In this document: piece by piece, positions 20,406-20,447 of the stretch
How positions within the stretch are numbered: position 1 is the stretch's first letter
How the letters are laid out: each line of letters starts with the position of its first letter
IMG/VR virus record: IMGVR_UViG_3300010883_000667
Location: 1-20,447 of that record
Reading direction: 5' to 3' (one strand)
Length of the DNA: 20,447 nt
DNA from: a virus
Notes under the pieces: model-generated
Database searches by the model: none
Told to the model about the DNA's origin: nothing
What the model saw: the letters and a program-made list of their open reading frames with translations, nothing else
Position numbers and translations under genes: made by a program

Positions 20406-20447
20406 TGGTCGGATTCATCATGGCATTGCTCGGCGCGATCGGCTCAG
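20405..20447 (+). CDS. Partial gene with hydrophobic start, cut by window edge
   Basis: An ATG overlaps the previous stop (TGATG) and the frame is open to the right edge: MVGFIMALLGAIGS. The hydrophobic beginning suggests a membrane segment or a glycine-rich hydrophobic N-terminus, as in some ejection proteins. Only 14 codons are visible, so no more can be said. Confidence 0.5.
   Translation, partial: MVGFIMALLGAIGS

Noticed and set aside
1-20447. CRISPR arrays, insertion sequences, tRNA genes, integrase
   Set aside because: I looked for regularly spaced repeats, transposase motifs, tRNA T-loops and tyrosine/serine recombinase motifs on both strands and saw none.

Overview
This window reads as a segment of a tailed-phage (Caudoviricetes) genome, most likely a short-tailed (podovirus-like) phage, or a prophage or metagenomic copy of one. 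The right two thirds is a rightward virion operon in canonical order: M15-type endolysin, small-terminase candidate, large terminase, a ~708-residue portal, scaffold, SU10-type (DUF5309-like) major capsid protein, small beta-rich virion proteins, adaptor and tail nozzle. There is no tape measure, tube, sheath or tail-assembly chaperone between adaptor and nozzle, which argues for a short tail. No ribosomal, metabolic or other host gene is visible, so the host cannot be named. Coding is dense, with many 1-4 nt stop/start overlaps and frequent GTG and TTG starts.

Layout: (1) 1-1098, leftward: a partial gene at the edge, an 81-aa unknown, an XRE-like helix-turn-helix protein and a ribbon-helix-helix-like protein. 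(2) 1099-2002: about 0.9 kb with no convincing gene, holding several inverted repeats, a G9 tract, a 14-bp palindrome and clustered GGGTCC words. (3) 2003-2224: one small rightward HNH-like gene that overlaps the next leftward gene tail-to-tail. (4) 2184-6475, leftward: a small cysteine-motif protein, a holin-like membrane protein, four small unknowns, then a PP-loop (PAPS-reductase-family) protein, a winged-helix protein and a C5-cytosine DNA methyltransferase, headed by two small genes, the first an RHH-like DNA-binding candidate. (5) 6476-6604: the divergent control region. (6) 6605-20447, rightward: lysis, packaging and virion genes, running off the right edge.

How it fits together: leftward genes are probably early or regulatory functions plus DNA modification (methyltransferase, PP-loop protein). 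Rightward genes are the late functions: packaging (TerS/TerL/portal), head assembly (scaffold, capsid, possible decoration proteins), neck and tail (adaptor, nozzle), a GNAT-like protein and a Ser/Gly/Gln-rich protein that may be ejected with the DNA. No replication gene, integrase, tRNA or CRISPR array is visible, so lifestyle is not settled here.

The most interesting items are the methyltransferase/winged-helix/PP-loop cassette with three candidate cluster-ligand cysteines; the structured 0.9-kb gene-free region; and a head-gene array in which one beta-rich domain appears three times, twice inside one protein and once as the next gene. Family assignments come from reading motifs by eye; no database search was run.
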